Shown here: piece by piece, positions 10,506 through 20,477 of the stretch | Numbering within the stretch: the stretch's first letter is position 1 | How the letters are laid out: the number at the start of each line of letters is the position of its first letter | DNA from: Acidianus manzaensis | GTDB taxonomy: Archaea; Thermoproteota; Thermoprotei_A; Sulfolobales; Sulfolobaceae | Direction: 5' to 3' | NCBI RefSeq assembly: GCF_002116695.1 | Contig: NZ_CP020477.1 | Location: forward strand, 1,165,501 to 1,229,500 | Length of the DNA: 64,000 nucleotides | Position numbers and translations under genes: made by a program | Notes under the pieces: model-generated | Told to the model about the DNA's origin: nothing | Database searches by the model: none | Seen by the model: only the letters and a program-made list of their open reading frames with translations

Positions 10506-10570
10506 TGTGTATTCTGATTCCACAAATACTTAAAAATCTTGTGTATTCTGATTCCACAAATACTTAAAAA
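10505..10570. repeat. tandem 32-bp duplication of the promoter and start of the ATPase gene
   Basis: Two identical 32-bp copies (10505-10536 and 10539-10570) are separated by 2 bp. Each contains, on the minus strand, a TATA-like tttttaagtattt box followed by the sequence around the gene's GTG. Only the gene-proximal copy ends at an ATG that opens the reading frame; the distal copy runs into stops. This gives the gene two equally spaced core promoters 34 bp (about three helical turns) apart. Confidence 0.9.
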
Positions 10571-10760
10571 GGTTTTAATGTTTGAATAATCTCTTGGTCA
10601 AAAACGAATTAAAATAAATTAAAGAAAAAAATTACTAATTCTTTTTAATTAAGTACAAGCATTAAACTTCATTCACGATTTAACGTTAAGACATTTTTAA
10701 TAGCCTTATCACATAGCATTATAAAAAACGCTTATATATGGATAGTTAGTTAGAAACTTT

Positions 10761-11657
10761 ATGAAACTGTTATTGTTTTCTGCTCAAAATGGCAGAAGAG
10801 TGGGATTATATCAAGATGGAAAAATAATTGATCTAGTTAAAGCCTATGAATATACTTATGATGCAAGTGCTCCAAACTGGTTTTATGATCTAAAAGAATT
10901 CATTGAAGGAGGAGAAGGCTCATTATTTCTAGTTAAAAAACTTCTATCTGATCTAAAATATAACGATGAGTTTATGTTAGATCCTAATCAGATTTTATAC
11001 TATCCGCCTATTCCTAATCCAGAAAAAATTTTCCTAATGGCTGTAAACTATAAAACTCACGGTAATGAAACTAGTACTAACCCGCCTAAAGAACCTTATC
11101 TATTTACAAAATTTAATAACACTTTAGTTGGACACAATCAGCCAGTATTAATCCCTAAATCTTCACAAAAGGTAGATCACGAAATCGAGCTTGGCGTGGT
11201 AATAGGAAAAAAAGCTAAATACGTTAAGAATCCATTAGATTACGTTTTTGGTTACACTATTTTTAATGATATAAGCTTTAGAGATAAACAATTTCCTAGT
11301 GAAAATCCGTATGGAATGAGATGGGTTCATGGAAAAGGAATGGATACTGCATTACCTATGGGACCTTGGATAGTTACCAAGGACGAAATACCAAATCCTC
11401 ATAATTTAAAACTCACCTTAAAAGTAAACGGAGAAATAAGACAAGAAGGATACACAGAAGATATGATATTTAAAATTGATCAGATTATAGAATATATTTC
11501 TAACGGTATCACACTTAAACCAGGAGATTTAATTTCTACTGGTACTCCATCTGGAGTGGGTTTAGCTACAGGTAAATATCTAAAAGAAGGGGATATAATA
11601 GAAGCTGAAATAAGTAATATAGGAGTTTTAAGGAATTATATGGTAAAAGAGAAATAA
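10761..11657 (+). CDS. fumarylacetoacetate hydrolase (FAH)-family protein
   Basis: The 298-aa protein has an N-terminal FAA_hydro_N-like segment and a catalytic FAH domain beginning near [16 protein letters not shown]. The metal-binding acids are in [12 protein letters not shown], and the family motif [13 protein letters not shown] is near the end. Reactions in this family include C-C hydrolysis of acylpyruvates, decarboxylation, and dehydration of 2-keto-3-deoxy sugar acids such as the Sulfolobus 2-keto-3-deoxyarabinonate dehydratase. The substrate is not evident. It is convergent with a ThDP enzyme 13 bp away and has a TATA-like box (cttatatat) at the expected spacing. Confidence 0.88.
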   Translation: MKLLLFSAQNGRRVGLYQDGKIIDLVKAYEYTYDASAPNWFYDLKEFIEGGEGSLFLVKKLLSDLKYNDEFMLDPNQILYYPPIPNPEKIFLMAVNYKTHGNETSTNPPKEPYLFTKFNNTLVGHNQPVLIPKSSQKVDHEIELGVVIGKKAKYVKNPLDYVFGYTIFNDISFRDKQFPSENPYGMRWVHGKGMDTALPMGPWIVTKDEIPNPHNLKLTLKVNGEIRQEGYTEDMIFKIDQIIEYISNGITLKPGDLISTGTPSGVGLATGKYLKEGDIIEAEISNIGVLRNYMVKEK

Positions 11658-11670
11658 GAGATTTTTTCAT

Positions 11671-13254
11671 CTATTTCCTTAACCTTGACGGTATACTATT
11701 AGGATCTACATGAACTCTTAACAGTGTAGGTTTCTTATGCGACCACTTTATTGCATCATCAATCACTTCTTTTAACTCATCTTTAGTCTTAGCTTCAAAC
11801 GCTTTTACTCCAATACTATCTACAATTTTTGTATAATCTACTGAATATACATCGGTAGAGAATGTATTTCCATACCTAATTTTCTGATTTAATCTTAGAA
11901 AATGTTGTACTCCATCTTCTACTAGAACGCTTAAGAAACCAATATTATTCTCTACCGCAGTTATCAACTCATTAAAACAAGCTTGAAATCCAGCATCTCC
12001 TATTATGCTGACTACTTGCCTTTCTGGTGAAGCTATCTTAGTACCTATTCCTGCTGGAATAGCAGAGCCCATAGCATTAAAAATTAAGGAATTAAAATAA
12101 GAGTTTGGTTTATAAATCTTTATATCCATTGCCATGACTTGATTTGTACCTGCATCTGATATAACTATCCTGTCTTGGTCTAAATTAGAATCTAAAACTC
12201 TAGCAAGGAAATCATGACTAATCTTATCATTTTCATCTAATGATATAACATCTTCCTTCTTAGTTAGATAAGTACTCCATGTTATCTTTTCTAACTTCTC
12301 AGTAATTTCCTTTAGAAAAGCCTCTGCACTTGCTTTAATTCCAAGCTCACCTACGTTAAACACAGAAATATCTGGATCTACATGTAATATTTTTTCTGGT
12401 AGTTTAATACTCCACCGTCCAGTTTCTAAATCGTTAAATGAAGTACCAATAGCTATTAAACAATCTCCCGGTATTTCTTTCATACCAAATAGCGTACCCA
12501 TAAATAATGGATGATTTTCTGGAATAGCACCCTTGCCTCTTATAGTAGTTATCACCGGTAAACCTAGTTTTTCTATATAATTTACAATGTTTGACCTAGA
12601 AGCACCATAACCTAATAGTAAAGTAGGCTTATTGCACGAACTTAAGAAATCTAAAGTTTCCTTAACCTCATCCTCTGTTGGATATATTAAAGATCTATTA
12701 ATTTTACTGAATTTTACTTCTTTTTCTTCTCCTACTTCTATATCTAATAAATCTACAGGTATTTCTATGTAAACTGGGCCCATCTTATCTTCTAGAGCTA
12801 TTCTAAAAGCTTTTTCAAACGTATTCGGAACGTCATTAGGAGAATATATTCTAAAAGAAGCTTTAGTTATCTGTCTAGCTATTTCCATTTGAGCATCAAA
12901 ATAACCCATATCGTGAAGTTGCCTTTTATCTCTATATTTTAATTCCTTATTTAGAGAAATTAAAATTAAAGGAGAACCTTCTGAATAAGCTTGAGCAACT
13001 CCAGTGAGAGAATTCGTGAATCCTGGACCATTTACTGAGAAAAATATTCCTACATTATTTTTGATTCTAGCATAATAATCTGCCATTATGGTTCCCCCAT
13101 ATTCTAATCTAGGCATGAAATACCTCAACTTGCCGTTAGTAACTTTTTTCCTTAACTCTTCGTATAGACTTAATCCATGAGTTCCAGGTATTCCAAAAAC
13201 ATCATCAACTTGAGATGAAATATAATCAAGTAAAACTCCGGCCAAATTTTTCAT
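11671..13254 (-). CDS. thiamine-diphosphate-dependent enzyme (acetolactate synthase/benzoylformate decarboxylase superfamily)
   Basis: From the ATG at 13254 it is 527 aa; an upstream start at 13287 would add 11 residues before the conserved opening. Domain order is PYR (FGIPGTHG, then LEYGG carrying the Glu that activates ThDP), a central domain, and PP with GDAGFQACFNEL, which binds Mg-diphosphate (Asp...Asn). It joins or cleaves 2-oxo acids, but the sequence does not separate acetolactate synthase from decarboxylases or carboligases. There is no neighbouring regulatory small subunit, which argues against a classical IlvB. Confidence 0.85.
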   Translation of the reverse strand: MKNLAGVLLDYISSQVDDVFGIPGTHGLSLYEELRKKVTNGKLRYFMPRLEYGGTIMADYYARIKNNVGIFFSVNGPGFTNSLTGVAQAYSEGSPLILISLNKELKYRDKRQLHDMGYFDAQMEIARQITKASFRIYSPNDVPNTFEKAFRIALEDKMGPVYIEIPVDLLDIEVGEEKEVKFSKINRSLIYPTEDEVKETLDFLSSCNKPTLLLGYGASRSNIVNYIEKLGLPVITTIRGKGAIPENHPLFMGTLFGMKEIPGDCLIAIGTSFNDLETGRWSIKLPEKILHVDPDISVFNVGELGIKASAEAFLKEITEKLEKITWSTYLTKKEDVISLDENDKISHDFLARVLDSNLDQDRIVISDAGTNQVMAMDIKIYKPNSYFNSLIFNAMGSAIPAGIGTKIASPERQVVSIIGDAGFQACFNELITAVENNIGFLSVLVEDGVQHFLRLNQKIRYGNTFSTDVYSVDYTKIVDSIGVKAFEAKTKDELKEVIDDAIKWSHKKPTLLRVHVDPNSIPSRLRK

Positions 13255-13376
13255 AGATAAAACTATACACCGTAATTTATATAACATTCTTTAAATAACG
13301 ACTTTATCCAAAATAGTTTTGGAAAACTAAAAGCAAATATATTATTTATAGCTGAAATTTATAATAAGTGAATAAA

Positions 13377-14108
13377 ATGAGAACAGCTATCGTGACCGGA
13401 GCAGGTAGTGGGATAGGTTATGCAACTTCAGTAAAATTAGCAAACAAAGGGATTACTGTAATAATGGGAGATATTATAAAAGATATTGGAGAAAAAGCTA
13501 AAGAAGTAGAATCTTTATCTAAATCTAAAGTAATTGGATTAACCGTAGATGTATCAGATTGGAATTCTACTAAAGAATTTTATGAAGAAGCATTAAAAAT
13601 TCTAGGTATAGATCACGTTGATATATTAGTAAATAATGCAGGAATAATTAGAGACGCGCTTTTCGTTAAAATGACACCAGAACAATGGGATCAAGTAATT
13701 AAAGTTCACTTGTATGGAACTTTCAATATGACAAAGCAGGTAATTGAAGGTATGATAAAATACAACTGGGGAAGGATAATTAATATGTCATCTGCTAGCT
13801 GGATGGGAAATATTGGCCAAGCTAATTATTCAGCAGCAAAAGCTGGTATTATAGGATTTACTAAAACTTTAGCTAGAGAACTTGGAAAATACAATATTAC
13901 TGTAAACGCATTAGTTCCAGGATTTATAGATACACCAATGACAAGATCAGTACCAGAAAAAATTAGAAAAATAATAATAGATCGTATTCCATTAGGCAAA
14001 ATTGGAAGCCCAGAAGATGTAGCAAACTTAATAGCATTTCTAGTATCGGATGAAGCATCGTACTTGACAGGAGATATAATAGAAGTAACTGGAGGATTAA
14101 CGTTATGA
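13377..14108 (+). CDS. short-chain dehydrogenase/reductase, FabG/acetoacetyl-CoA reductase-like
   Basis: It has 243 aa from the ATG; a GTG nine bases earlier is an alternative. It shows the TGAGSGIG nucleotide-binding motif, NNAG, a Ser in INMSSAS, and the YSAAK catalytic pair (Tyr about 151, Lys about 155). The PGFIDTPM segment is typical of FabG-like enzymes that interconvert 3-oxo and 3-hydroxy acyl thioesters. It is the first gene of a five-gene operon, overlapping the acyl-CoA ligase by 4 bp (ATGA), so a role on a CoA-bound intermediate is likely. Confidence 0.92.
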   Translation: MRTAIVTGAGSGIGYATSVKLANKGITVIMGDIIKDIGEKAKEVESLSKSKVIGLTVDVSDWNSTKEFYEEALKILGIDHVDILVNNAGIIRDALFVKMTPEQWDQVIKVHLYGTFNMTKQVIEGMIKYNWGRIINMSSASWMGNIGQANYSAAKAGIIGFTKTLARELGKYNITVNALVPGFIDTPMTRSVPEKIRKIIIDRIPLGKIGSPEDVANLIAFLVSDEASYLTGDIIEVTGGLTL

Positions 14109-15634
14109 ATAGAGTTATTGGACAAACTATAGACGTAAATAATCCAATACCGCAATATGAAATTCTCAAATCCACTGCACAGAAGCATCCAGAGAATATT
14201 GCTATTAATTATTTTGGAAGAAAAATTACATACAAAGATTTACTCTTTTTTACAGATAATGTATCTTCTCAGTTAAAAATAGAGAAAGGAGATATCATAA
14301 TTCTTTCGATGCAAAACATTCCCCAATTCGTCATTTTAGAATATGCAATATGGAAAAAAGGTGGTATAATATTGCCAGTTAATCCTTCTTATTCAGAAAG
14401 AGAGCTAGAATATCTAATTTCTGATTCTAATCCTAAATTTATGATAGCTTCTTGCGAATCTATAGTTAGCAATAAAGTTCCAGTAATTAGAACTAATCCA
14501 GAAACATTCAGCAAAATTCCTTCTGAATTAAAAGATAAATGGAAAATACTAGATTGCAAAGAAGAAATAGATTTTTCCAGATCTAAGGACAAAATAAAGG
14601 AAGAAAAAGTTTCATCTGAAGATCTAGCTCTCCTAATGTATACATCAGGAACTACGGGAAAACCTAAAGGAGTTCCCATTACTCATAAGAATATTTTTGC
14701 TTCGTCCATAATATATAATAAATGGTTCAAATTTTCAGAAGGAGATAAAGTTCTTGGTATTGCACCTTTCTTTCACGTAACAGGACAGATATTTCATATA
14801 ACAACTGCAATATATTCTGGATCTGAGATTAACGCAACATTTAGATTTGAACCTAAATTAGCTCTTAAAGTAGTTGAAGAAAATAAAACAACCGTAACTA
14901 TGAGCGTAGCCACTGCATATAGAGCAATGTTAAATGTATACAATAATGAAGATCTTAGTTCTATGAGATTATGGTCGTCTGGTGGAATGCCTATGCCAAA
15001 AGCTTTAGAACTAGAATGGAAAGAAAAAATTGGTCCTTGGATTTATATGGCATGGGGATTAACAGAAACAACATCGCCTGCTACTTTATGGCCATATCCA
15101 TATGATGGAAAACTTCCTGTGGATCCAGAAACTGGAATAGTAAGTTCAGGAATTCCAGTATATTCTACGGAGATCTTATTAGGAGATGATGGAGAAGTCT
15201 TTGTAAAAGGACCTCAAGTAGTTTCTGGTTATTGGAAGATGGACAAATTCAAAGATGGATGGTTACCTACTGGAGATCTAGGAAAAATAATTGATGGATG
15301 GATTTACATAATTGACAGAAAGAAAGAAATAATTGATGCATCAGGATTTAAGATAATGCCTAGAGAAGTGGAAGAGGTTCTTTATATGTATCCTGCAGTT
15401 GATGAAGCTGTGGTAGTAGGACTTCCAGATGAGTATAGAGGAGAAACAGTAGTTGCATATGTTAAACTCAAAGATGGATATTATAATACTGAAGAAATTA
15501 AAAAAGATATAATCACTTTCTGTAGGAAATATCTAGCACCATATAAAGTTCCTAAGGAAATAAGATTTGTTAACGAAATTCCTAAAACTCCATCAGGAAA
15601 AATAATGAGGAGGGCATTTAGAAATGATAGCTGA
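14105..15634 (+). CDS. AMP-forming acyl-CoA synthetase (ANL superfamily)
   Basis: The 509-aa enzyme has the phosphate-binding P-loop YTSGTTGKPKGV at about residue 178. The A5-like WGLTETT, the hinge motif TGDLGK, and the C-terminal lysine motif TPSGKIMRR (A10) are also present, so both half-reactions should work. It activates a carboxylic acid to its CoA ester. Its start overlaps the SDR stop, and its end overlaps a small ORF, indicating one transcript with SDR, thiolase-fold protein and DUF35. The substrate is unknown; the operon suggests a branched or cyclic acid. Confidence 0.92.
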   Translation: MNRVIGQTIDVNNPIPQYEILKSTAQKHPENIAINYFGRKITYKDLLFFTDNVSSQLKIEKGDIIILSMQNIPQFVILEYAIWKKGGIILPVNPSYSERELEYLISDSNPKFMIASCESIVSNKVPVIRTNPETFSKIPSELKDKWKILDCKEEIDFSRSKDKIKEEKVSSEDLALLMYTSGTTGKPKGVPITHKNIFASSIIYNKWFKFSEGDKVLGIAPFFHVTGQIFHITTAIYSGSEINATFRFEPKLALKVVEENKTTVTMSVATAYRAMLNVYNNEDLSSMRLWSSGGMPMPKALELEWKEKIGPWIYMAWGLTETTSPATLWPYPYDGKLPVDPETGIVSSGIPVYSTEILLGDDGEVFVKGPQVVSGYWKMDKFKDGWLPTGDLGKIIDGWIYIIDRKKEIIDASGFKIMPREVEEVLYMYPAVDEAVVVGLPDEYRGETVVAYVKLKDGYYNTEEIKKDIITFCRKYLAPYKVPKEIRFVNEIPKTPSGKIMRRAFRNDS

Positions 15635-15779
15635 TGTTGGCACTAGATACTCTCTAGCTAATAAGTATCATTCAAGCATTGAAGAAAATCTAGCCTGTAA
15701 TACGATAAGATTAGAAAACGGTGAATTTTTGCTATCAAGTAAATCAGAATTAGGCATATCTCTTAAAGAGGAGATATAG
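15624..15779 (+). CDS. small hypothetical protein (51 aa) in the acyl-CoA operon
   Basis: An ATG-initiated 51-codon frame begins 11 bp before the acyl-CoA ligase stop and ends 19 bp before the thiolase-fold gene. It fills an otherwise empty 164-bp gap. The product (MIADVGTRYSLANKYHSS...) is soluble, mixed-charge and has one Cys. No family is recognised. The overlap with the previous gene and the absence of any other frame support translation, but the evidence is only positional. Confidence 0.5.
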   Translation: MIADVGTRYSLANKYHSSIEENLACNTIRLENGEFLLSSKSELGISLKEEI

Positions 15780-15798
15780 AAAAATATATGGTGAGAGA

Positions 15799-16956
15799 AT
15801 GATCATTAATTTTGCAAGTAATATATTTAAGAAGTATGAAGGATCTACATTTGACTTATTAGGAAAAACTGTAAACGATGTTTTAGATAAATCTCTATTA
15901 GAATTAAAAGATATAGATGGCCTCTTTTTAACTCATCTATCAGGTACTTTCGACGGAAAATCGAATTTACATTTCATGTCATCTCAAATTTCATCTTTTC
16001 TAGGTATAAAACCAAAAATTATTGATACAATAGACTATGGAGGACCCTCTGCTCTTACAATGCTGTATAGATCCTATAAAATGATAAAATCTGGTGATAT
16101 AAACAACGCATTATGCATAGTAGGTGGTAAAGGATCTTTCTTGAGGGATAATAAAGTAACAGCAGATAGTATAGATAAATTCTATCCTAACGTTAGCATA
16201 ACTCCATTTGATGAAATCTTTAGAATTTACAATGACCTTAATCCTGTAACAGATTACGCATTAGTAGCTAACAGACACAAAAAACTCTTTGGTAGTACAG
16301 ATGAACAAAGAGCACTAATAGCAGTAAAACAAAGAATAAATGCTATCGATAATAAGAAAGCAATGTATAGAAATCCATTAACATTAGACGACGTATTAAA
16401 ATCTAAAATGATTAGTGAACCATTAAGATTATTAGAAATAGTATATCCTGTTGATGGGTTTCATGTATTCTTAGTGAGTAAAAAGAATGGGAAAGCAGAC
16501 GTTAGATCTCTAGATATTTTGTTCTATAATGAGGCTCATTGGCCTCAAATGCCAACTGAATACTCTGATATTATATATACTCCCACAATAGAAAGCAGTA
16601 AAGGTGTAGAATTGACTAATATTGACGCTTATGAATTGTATGATTCCTTCACTATTACAGTACTACTAGAAATTGAAGACATAGGATTAGCCAAGAAAGG
16701 CGAAGGAGGAAAATTTGTCGAAAGTCACGATATTACGTATCAAGGGGATGTGCCAATAAATACTGGAGGTGGATCTTTAAATATGGGACAACCTGCATTC
16801 ATGAGTGGAGGGGTTATACTTGAAGAAGCTTTATTACAATTAAATTCTATTGCTGAAGGACATCAAGTTAAAGATGCTAACAGAATTTTAATAAATGGAA
16901 TTGGAGGATGGAATAGAGGGCATGCTGTAACTATGGTATTAGGTGAAGAAAAATGA
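15799..16956 (+). CDS. thiolase-fold protein lacking active-site cysteines (SCP2/Ltp2-like)
   Basis: This 385-aa member of the SCP2-thiolase group partners with the DUF35 gene, which overlaps it by 4 bp. The nucleophile position reads DYGGPSALT (GGPS at 81-84) instead of a CAS-type motif. The C-terminal GHP motif reads GQP (330-332), and no Cys is found in GIGGWNRGHA. Ordinary thiolase chemistry is therefore unlikely. Cysteine-less relatives such as Ltp2 act with a DUF35 protein as retro-aldolases on beta-hydroxy-acyl-CoAs, which is the best functional guess. A GGTGA Shine-Dalgarno lies 5 nt before the ATG. It could instead be a structural or HMG-CoA-synthase-associated protein. Confidence 0.82.
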   Translation: MIINFASNIFKKYEGSTFDLLGKTVNDVLDKSLLELKDIDGLFLTHLSGTFDGKSNLHFMSSQISSFLGIKPKIIDTIDYGGPSALTMLYRSYKMIKSGDINNALCIVGGKGSFLRDNKVTADSIDKFYPNVSITPFDEIFRIYNDLNPVTDYALVANRHKKLFGSTDEQRALIAVKQRINAIDNKKAMYRNPLTLDDVLKSKMISEPLRLLEIVYPVDGFHVFLVSKKNGKADVRSLDILFYNEAHWPQMPTEYSDIIYTPTIESSKGVELTNIDAYELYDSFTITVLLEIEDIGLAKKGEGGKFVESHDITYQGDVPINTGGGSLNMGQPAFMSGGVILEEALLQLNSIAEGHQVKDANRILINGIGGWNRGHAVTMVLGEEK

Positions 16957-17303
16957 TTGACGAAATAATAAGAGTTTATAAGGAGTATTTTAATGAAGGA
17001 AAATTACCATATATACTATGTAAGAAATGCGGTACTACGTTTTACTATCCTAAGGAATTTTGTCCAAAATGTGGTTCTAGCAGTCTAGAAGTAAAAGTAA
17101 GCGAGGGAAGAGGAATAGTATTCTCTGTGACAAAATTTAACGATAAATCCGGAGAAGTAATATATGGCATTGTCCAGCTTAAAGAAGGCTTTAGAATGTA
17201 TACTAACTTCTTGGATGCAGTAAATATAGATGATGAAGTTATAGTAACATTTAATAATAAAAAAGATAATCAACTCAAATTTCCATTATTTAAGAAAGCC
17301 TAA
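16953..17303 (+). CDS. DUF35 zinc-ribbon/OB-fold protein, partner of the thiolase-fold enzyme
   Basis: The 116-aa protein has a rubredoxin-like zinc ribbon (Cys23-x2-Cys26 and Cys37-x2-Cys40) followed by an OB-fold. DUF35 proteins bridge or bind CoA substrates in complexes with archaeal thiolases and Ltp2-type aldolases. The 4-bp overlap with the preceding gene implies a stoichiometric complex. It ends 4 bp from a convergent gene. Confidence 0.92.
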   Translation: MIDEIIRVYKEYFNEGKLPYILCKKCGTTFYYPKEFCPKCGSSSLEVKVSEGRGIVFSVTKFNDKSGEVIYGIVQLKEGFRMYTNFLDAVNIDDEVIVTFNNKKDNQLKFPLFKKA

Positions 17304-17307
17304 TTTT

Positions 17308-17619
17308 TTACTCTATAAGTTTCTTTATTAATTCATAAAAATTCTCATATGGGTGTATTGGATAGACATCAATATCTACCGAATGACCCAATTCTTTCAC
17401 TATCGGCAAATTTTCTAGTGTTTCATCAATTTCTTCGTGAGAATTAGCATCAAGAATAGCTATAACTTCCCTTTTACCACTTACTTTCCATAATCCCTTT
17501 ATTTTTCCTGCTTTCACTGCAGGCATTGCTGTCTCAGCTTCCTTTTTCCATACTTCCATTAATTGTTTTTGCGATATACTTTGAGGTTGTTTAATTTTAA
17601 ACCAGAGCAAATATAGCAT
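17308..17619 (-). CDS. muconolactone isomerase-like dimeric alpha/beta-barrel protein
   Basis: The 103-aa protein resembles the muconolactone delta-isomerase fold family in size and pattern, including a GLWKVSGKREVIAILD strand and the ENLPIVKELGHSVDIDVYPI ending. True members of beta-ketoadipate pathways isomerise a lactone; archaeal copies are functionally untested. It is convergent with the DUF35 gene (4 bp) and stands alone. The function is therefore tentative while the fold assignment is fair. Confidence 0.72.
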   Translation of the reverse strand: MLYLLWFKIKQPQSISQKQLMEVWKKEAETAMPAVKAGKIKGLWKVSGKREVIAILDANSHEEIDETLENLPIVKELGHSVDIDVYPIHPYENFYELIKKLIE

Positions 17620-17877
17620 GAAATAATATTATATATCTCTATTTTATCTTTTCATTAAAATATTTCTCAATTTTCATAAAGAATACTTTTAAGCTAAAAA
17701 CGTTATCATATTAACTTTTTTTAGTTCAAAATAAATATTATAATATATATTATGTATTTTTTGGAGTACTATTAAAGTAAGTATTATATGCTCTCTAAAA
17801 ATTTAATAGTAAGTCTCTAACAGACTCTTTTCATATAACTAAAAAGTTAATTACATAAGAAGCAGTATCAAATAATA

Positions 17878-18438
17878 ATGGCAAAAGATAGATATATTAA
17901 TCCAGTTGTACTTGATAACCCTCTTAGATCAATTTTCTCATCTAGAGAAAAAATTTTATCAAGATTTAGAGGATATTTAAAAGAAAATTATATAGCACTA
18001 GATCTAGGCTGTGGACCTGGCTTCTTTACTATAGATTTAAGTAAAATACTTAAAAATGGTATAGTATATGCAGTTGACCCAGATCCAAGAGCTATAAATA
18101 GATTAAATGAAAAAATTAAAAAATTATCAATTAATAATATAAAAACTTTTGTAGCTCCAGCACAGAAATTAAATTTCATTAAGGATAATTCTATAGATTT
18201 TATCTTTTCCAACTTAGTCTTATGTTGCCTAGTTGATCATGAGGGAGCAGTAAAGGAGATAATCAGAGTTTTGAACAAAGAGAAAGGAATTGCTTACATT
18301 AGCGTTACTAAAGGATTATTCGGAAAAGACGAAAGAGATGTTAGCCAAGAAGAATGGAAAAATATTCTTAGCAAGTTTAATGTCATTAAGCAGGGAAATT
18401 CCATAATGGAAAGATGGGCTATAATAAGTTTAGTCTAA
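17878..18438 (+). CDS. class I SAM-dependent methyltransferase
   Basis: The 186-aa Rossmann methyltransferase has motif [11 protein letters not shown], acidic motif II (VDPD) and a motif-IV-like FSNLVLCC. It transfers a methyl group from SAM to an unknown acceptor. The short length, with no extra substrate domain, suggests a small-molecule or protein target. It is monocistronic with a strongly A+T-rich 258-bp upstream region. Confidence 0.86.
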   Translation: MAKDRYINPVVLDNPLRSIFSSREKILSRFRGYLKENYIALDLGCGPGFFTIDLSKILKNGIVYAVDPDPRAINRLNEKIKKLSINNIKTFVAPAQKLNFIKDNSIDFIFSNLVLCCLVDHEGAVKEIIRVLNKEKGIAYISVTKGLFGKDERDVSQEEWKNILSKFNVIKQGNSIMERWAIISLV

Positions 18439-18664
18439 TCTAAATAGAGATAGTCCTCAGCTTTTATCATACTAAAACAAAATAAATAGTATAAGTTTAT
18501 TTTTTTAAAATTATTTAATGCAAAAGAATTAAAGAATATTTACTATAGAATAATCATCGACGCATTCAATCCAAAATGAAATAAAATATAAATAATAATG
18601 AACATTTTTATATATAAAAGAATAATGAAATAACTTCTCTTATTTAATAAATATATCTCTTATG

Positions 18665-19441
18665 TCATTTTCCTGTAAATTGTGGTTTCCTTTTATCTAA
18701 GAACGATTGTATTCCTTCTTTGAAATCATCTGAGTATCTTAATAGACCGAACGTTTTTCTCTCTAGATCATAACCTACTAACGTCGGTGAATCTTGAATT
18801 AAATTTATAGTATATTTCATTGCTTTAATTGCTAGTGGAGATAATGAAATTAAGTCTTTAGCTATTTCTTTAGCTCTTTCGTATGGATTTTCTGATAATT
18901 CGTTTATTAAACCTAAATTTAAAGCTTCTTGAGCTTTTATCCTTTTCCCTAGTAATAAATAATATTTAGCTCTTAGTGGACCTAATGCTTTTACTATTTT
19001 AGTTAAACCTCCACTAGCAGGCACCATTCCTAATCTGATCTCTGGAAGACCTATTTCAACATTTGGAGAAGCTATTCTAATATCCGTAGCTAAAGCTATT
19101 TCTGTTCCAGCTCCTAAAACATATCCTTGAAGAATTGAAATTGTAGGTTTGCTTAAATTTTCTATGCATTCGATTGATTTCCCCCAATCAATCAAATCTT
19201 TTGGAGAAGTCTGTAAAAATTCACCTACATCGCCTCCACTGCTGAACGCTTTTTCACCTTCTCCCCTAATTATAACTACTCTTATGTTAGTATCATTATC
19301 CAATTCTTCACAAATTTTACCTAAATCTCTTCTCATTTCTAAAGATATGATATTTAATTTTTCCGCTCTATTAAGCACTATTTCTGCAATATTCTCATCT
19401 TTCTTTACAATTATTTTTCCATTAGAGTACTCTGTTTCCAT
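18665..19441 (-). CDS. enoyl-CoA hydratase/isomerase (crotonase family)
   Basis: This 258-aa protein has typical crotonase length. The oxyanion-hole region FSSGGDVGEF and the catalytic segment PEIRLGMVPASGG (Glu) are present, and a second acidic position appears in LGLINELSE. It would hydrate 2-enoyl-CoA or perform a related crotonase-fold reaction. It is a single gene, separated by more than 200 bp from both neighbours. Confidence 0.9.
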   Translation of the reverse strand: METEYSNGKIIVKKDENIAEIVLNRAEKLNIISLEMRRDLGKICEELDNDTNIRVVIIRGEGEKAFSSGGDVGEFLQTSPKDLIDWGKSIECIENLSKPTISILQGYVLGAGTEIALATDIRIASPNVEIGLPEIRLGMVPASGGLTKIVKALGPLRAKYYLLLGKRIKAQEALNLGLINELSENPYERAKEIAKDLISLSPLAIKAMKYTINLIQDSPTLVGYDLERKTFGLLRYSDDFKEGIQSFLDKRKPQFTGK

Positions 19442-19703
19442 ACTTATCTTATTTTATAAAGATTTAAAAATTTATTTAGAAACATACTATGCTAATTTAT
19501 CTGTTATGTTATCCTCATCACTTTCTATTAGTAGATTTAAAATCAAAAAACATTGTTAATCAAAAATTATGGAATAAGATATAAATAACAGTAAATAAAA
19601 TCAGATATTATTATACTATCTTATATTAAAATAAGATATCCAGTATAATACATTGGTCACTCAATTTAGAATTTTTTTTAAAAAAATCAATAAAACTAAT
19701 TAT

Positions 19704-20477
19704 TTAATCGTAAAATTCTGACGCTATCATACTCACTCCAGCCCAAGGCGTATCGTAATTAAGAAGTTCCGCTTTTTTAGGTTTTACGTAACCTAATAGC
19801 ATATATAATGTATTTAAATCACCTTCCGGTGTCGCAGATTTATATTCTTTGGGATATAATTCTTTTATATGCAGTATTTCATCGAATCTTCCTGATTTTA
19901 TTAAATCTATTAAAATCATATCGAATTTTGTAGGTTTAGGTAATATTTTAAAGTAGAATAAATCTAGCCTATGAGTAGGTGATCCAGTAGCAATAAAAAT
20001 TGCATTTCTTCCTATTTTATCCACTGCTTTTCTTATTATTTCTCCTATTTTATAGTGTTGTTCTGCAGAATTTTCTGTTATAGATATAGTTACAATTCTA
20101 GGTTTATTATCAGGGAACATATAATAAAGTGGAATCCAAGCCCCATGATCTAACCCCCATTTAGTATCTCCTTTAATTTTACCGTCAGATTCCTTGATAA
20201 TTTCATTTACTAATTCAACATCGTTAAATGCATCATAACAGTACTTATATGTTTCGTCAGGAAATCCATAGTAGTCTTGTATACATTCTAATTTTTCACT
20301 TTGCTCTATATAATATGTTCCAGTCCATGATATAAAATGTGGACTTGCTACTATAATAGTTTCTGGCTTAAATTTTTCCATAATACTTTTACCTATATTT
20401 CTATATACATCTTTCCAATTGTTATTTTCAATTAAAATATTTGGAGAACCATGAGATATAAATAATCCAAAAGCCAT
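19704..20477 (-). CDS. LigB/DODA-type class III extradiol ring-cleavage dioxygenase
   Basis: The 257-aa protein has the DODA-family motifs SHGSP (residues 9-13), ASPHFISW and [13 protein letters not shown], which contribute the Fe(II)/Zn ligands. Known relatives cleave catechols such as DOPA, although the archaeal substrate is unknown and some homologues are not dioxygenases. It is monocistronic. Together with the muconolactone-isomerase-like and dienelactone-hydrolase-like genes it hints at aromatic catabolism, but these are not clustered. Confidence 0.87.
   Translation of the reverse strand: MAFGLFISHGSPNILIENNNWKDVYRNIGKSIMEKFKPETIIVASPHFISWTGTYYIEQSEKLECIQDYYGFPDETYKYCYDAFNDVELVNEIIKESDGKIKGDTKWGLDHGAWIPLYYMFPDNKPRIVTISITENSAEQHYKIGEIIRKAVDKIGRNAIFIATGSPTHRLDLFYFKILPKPTKFDMILIDLIKSGRFDEILHIKELYPKEYKSATPEGDLNTLYMLLGYVKPKKAELLNYDTPWAGVSMIASEFYD

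Noticed and set aside
10761..11657. naming the FAH-family gene as 2-keto-3-deoxyarabinonate dehydratase or diketo-deoxyrhamnonate hydrolase
   Set aside because: The family spans many reactions, the gene is far from the sugar-acid island and lacks its palindrome, so no specific substrate is justified.
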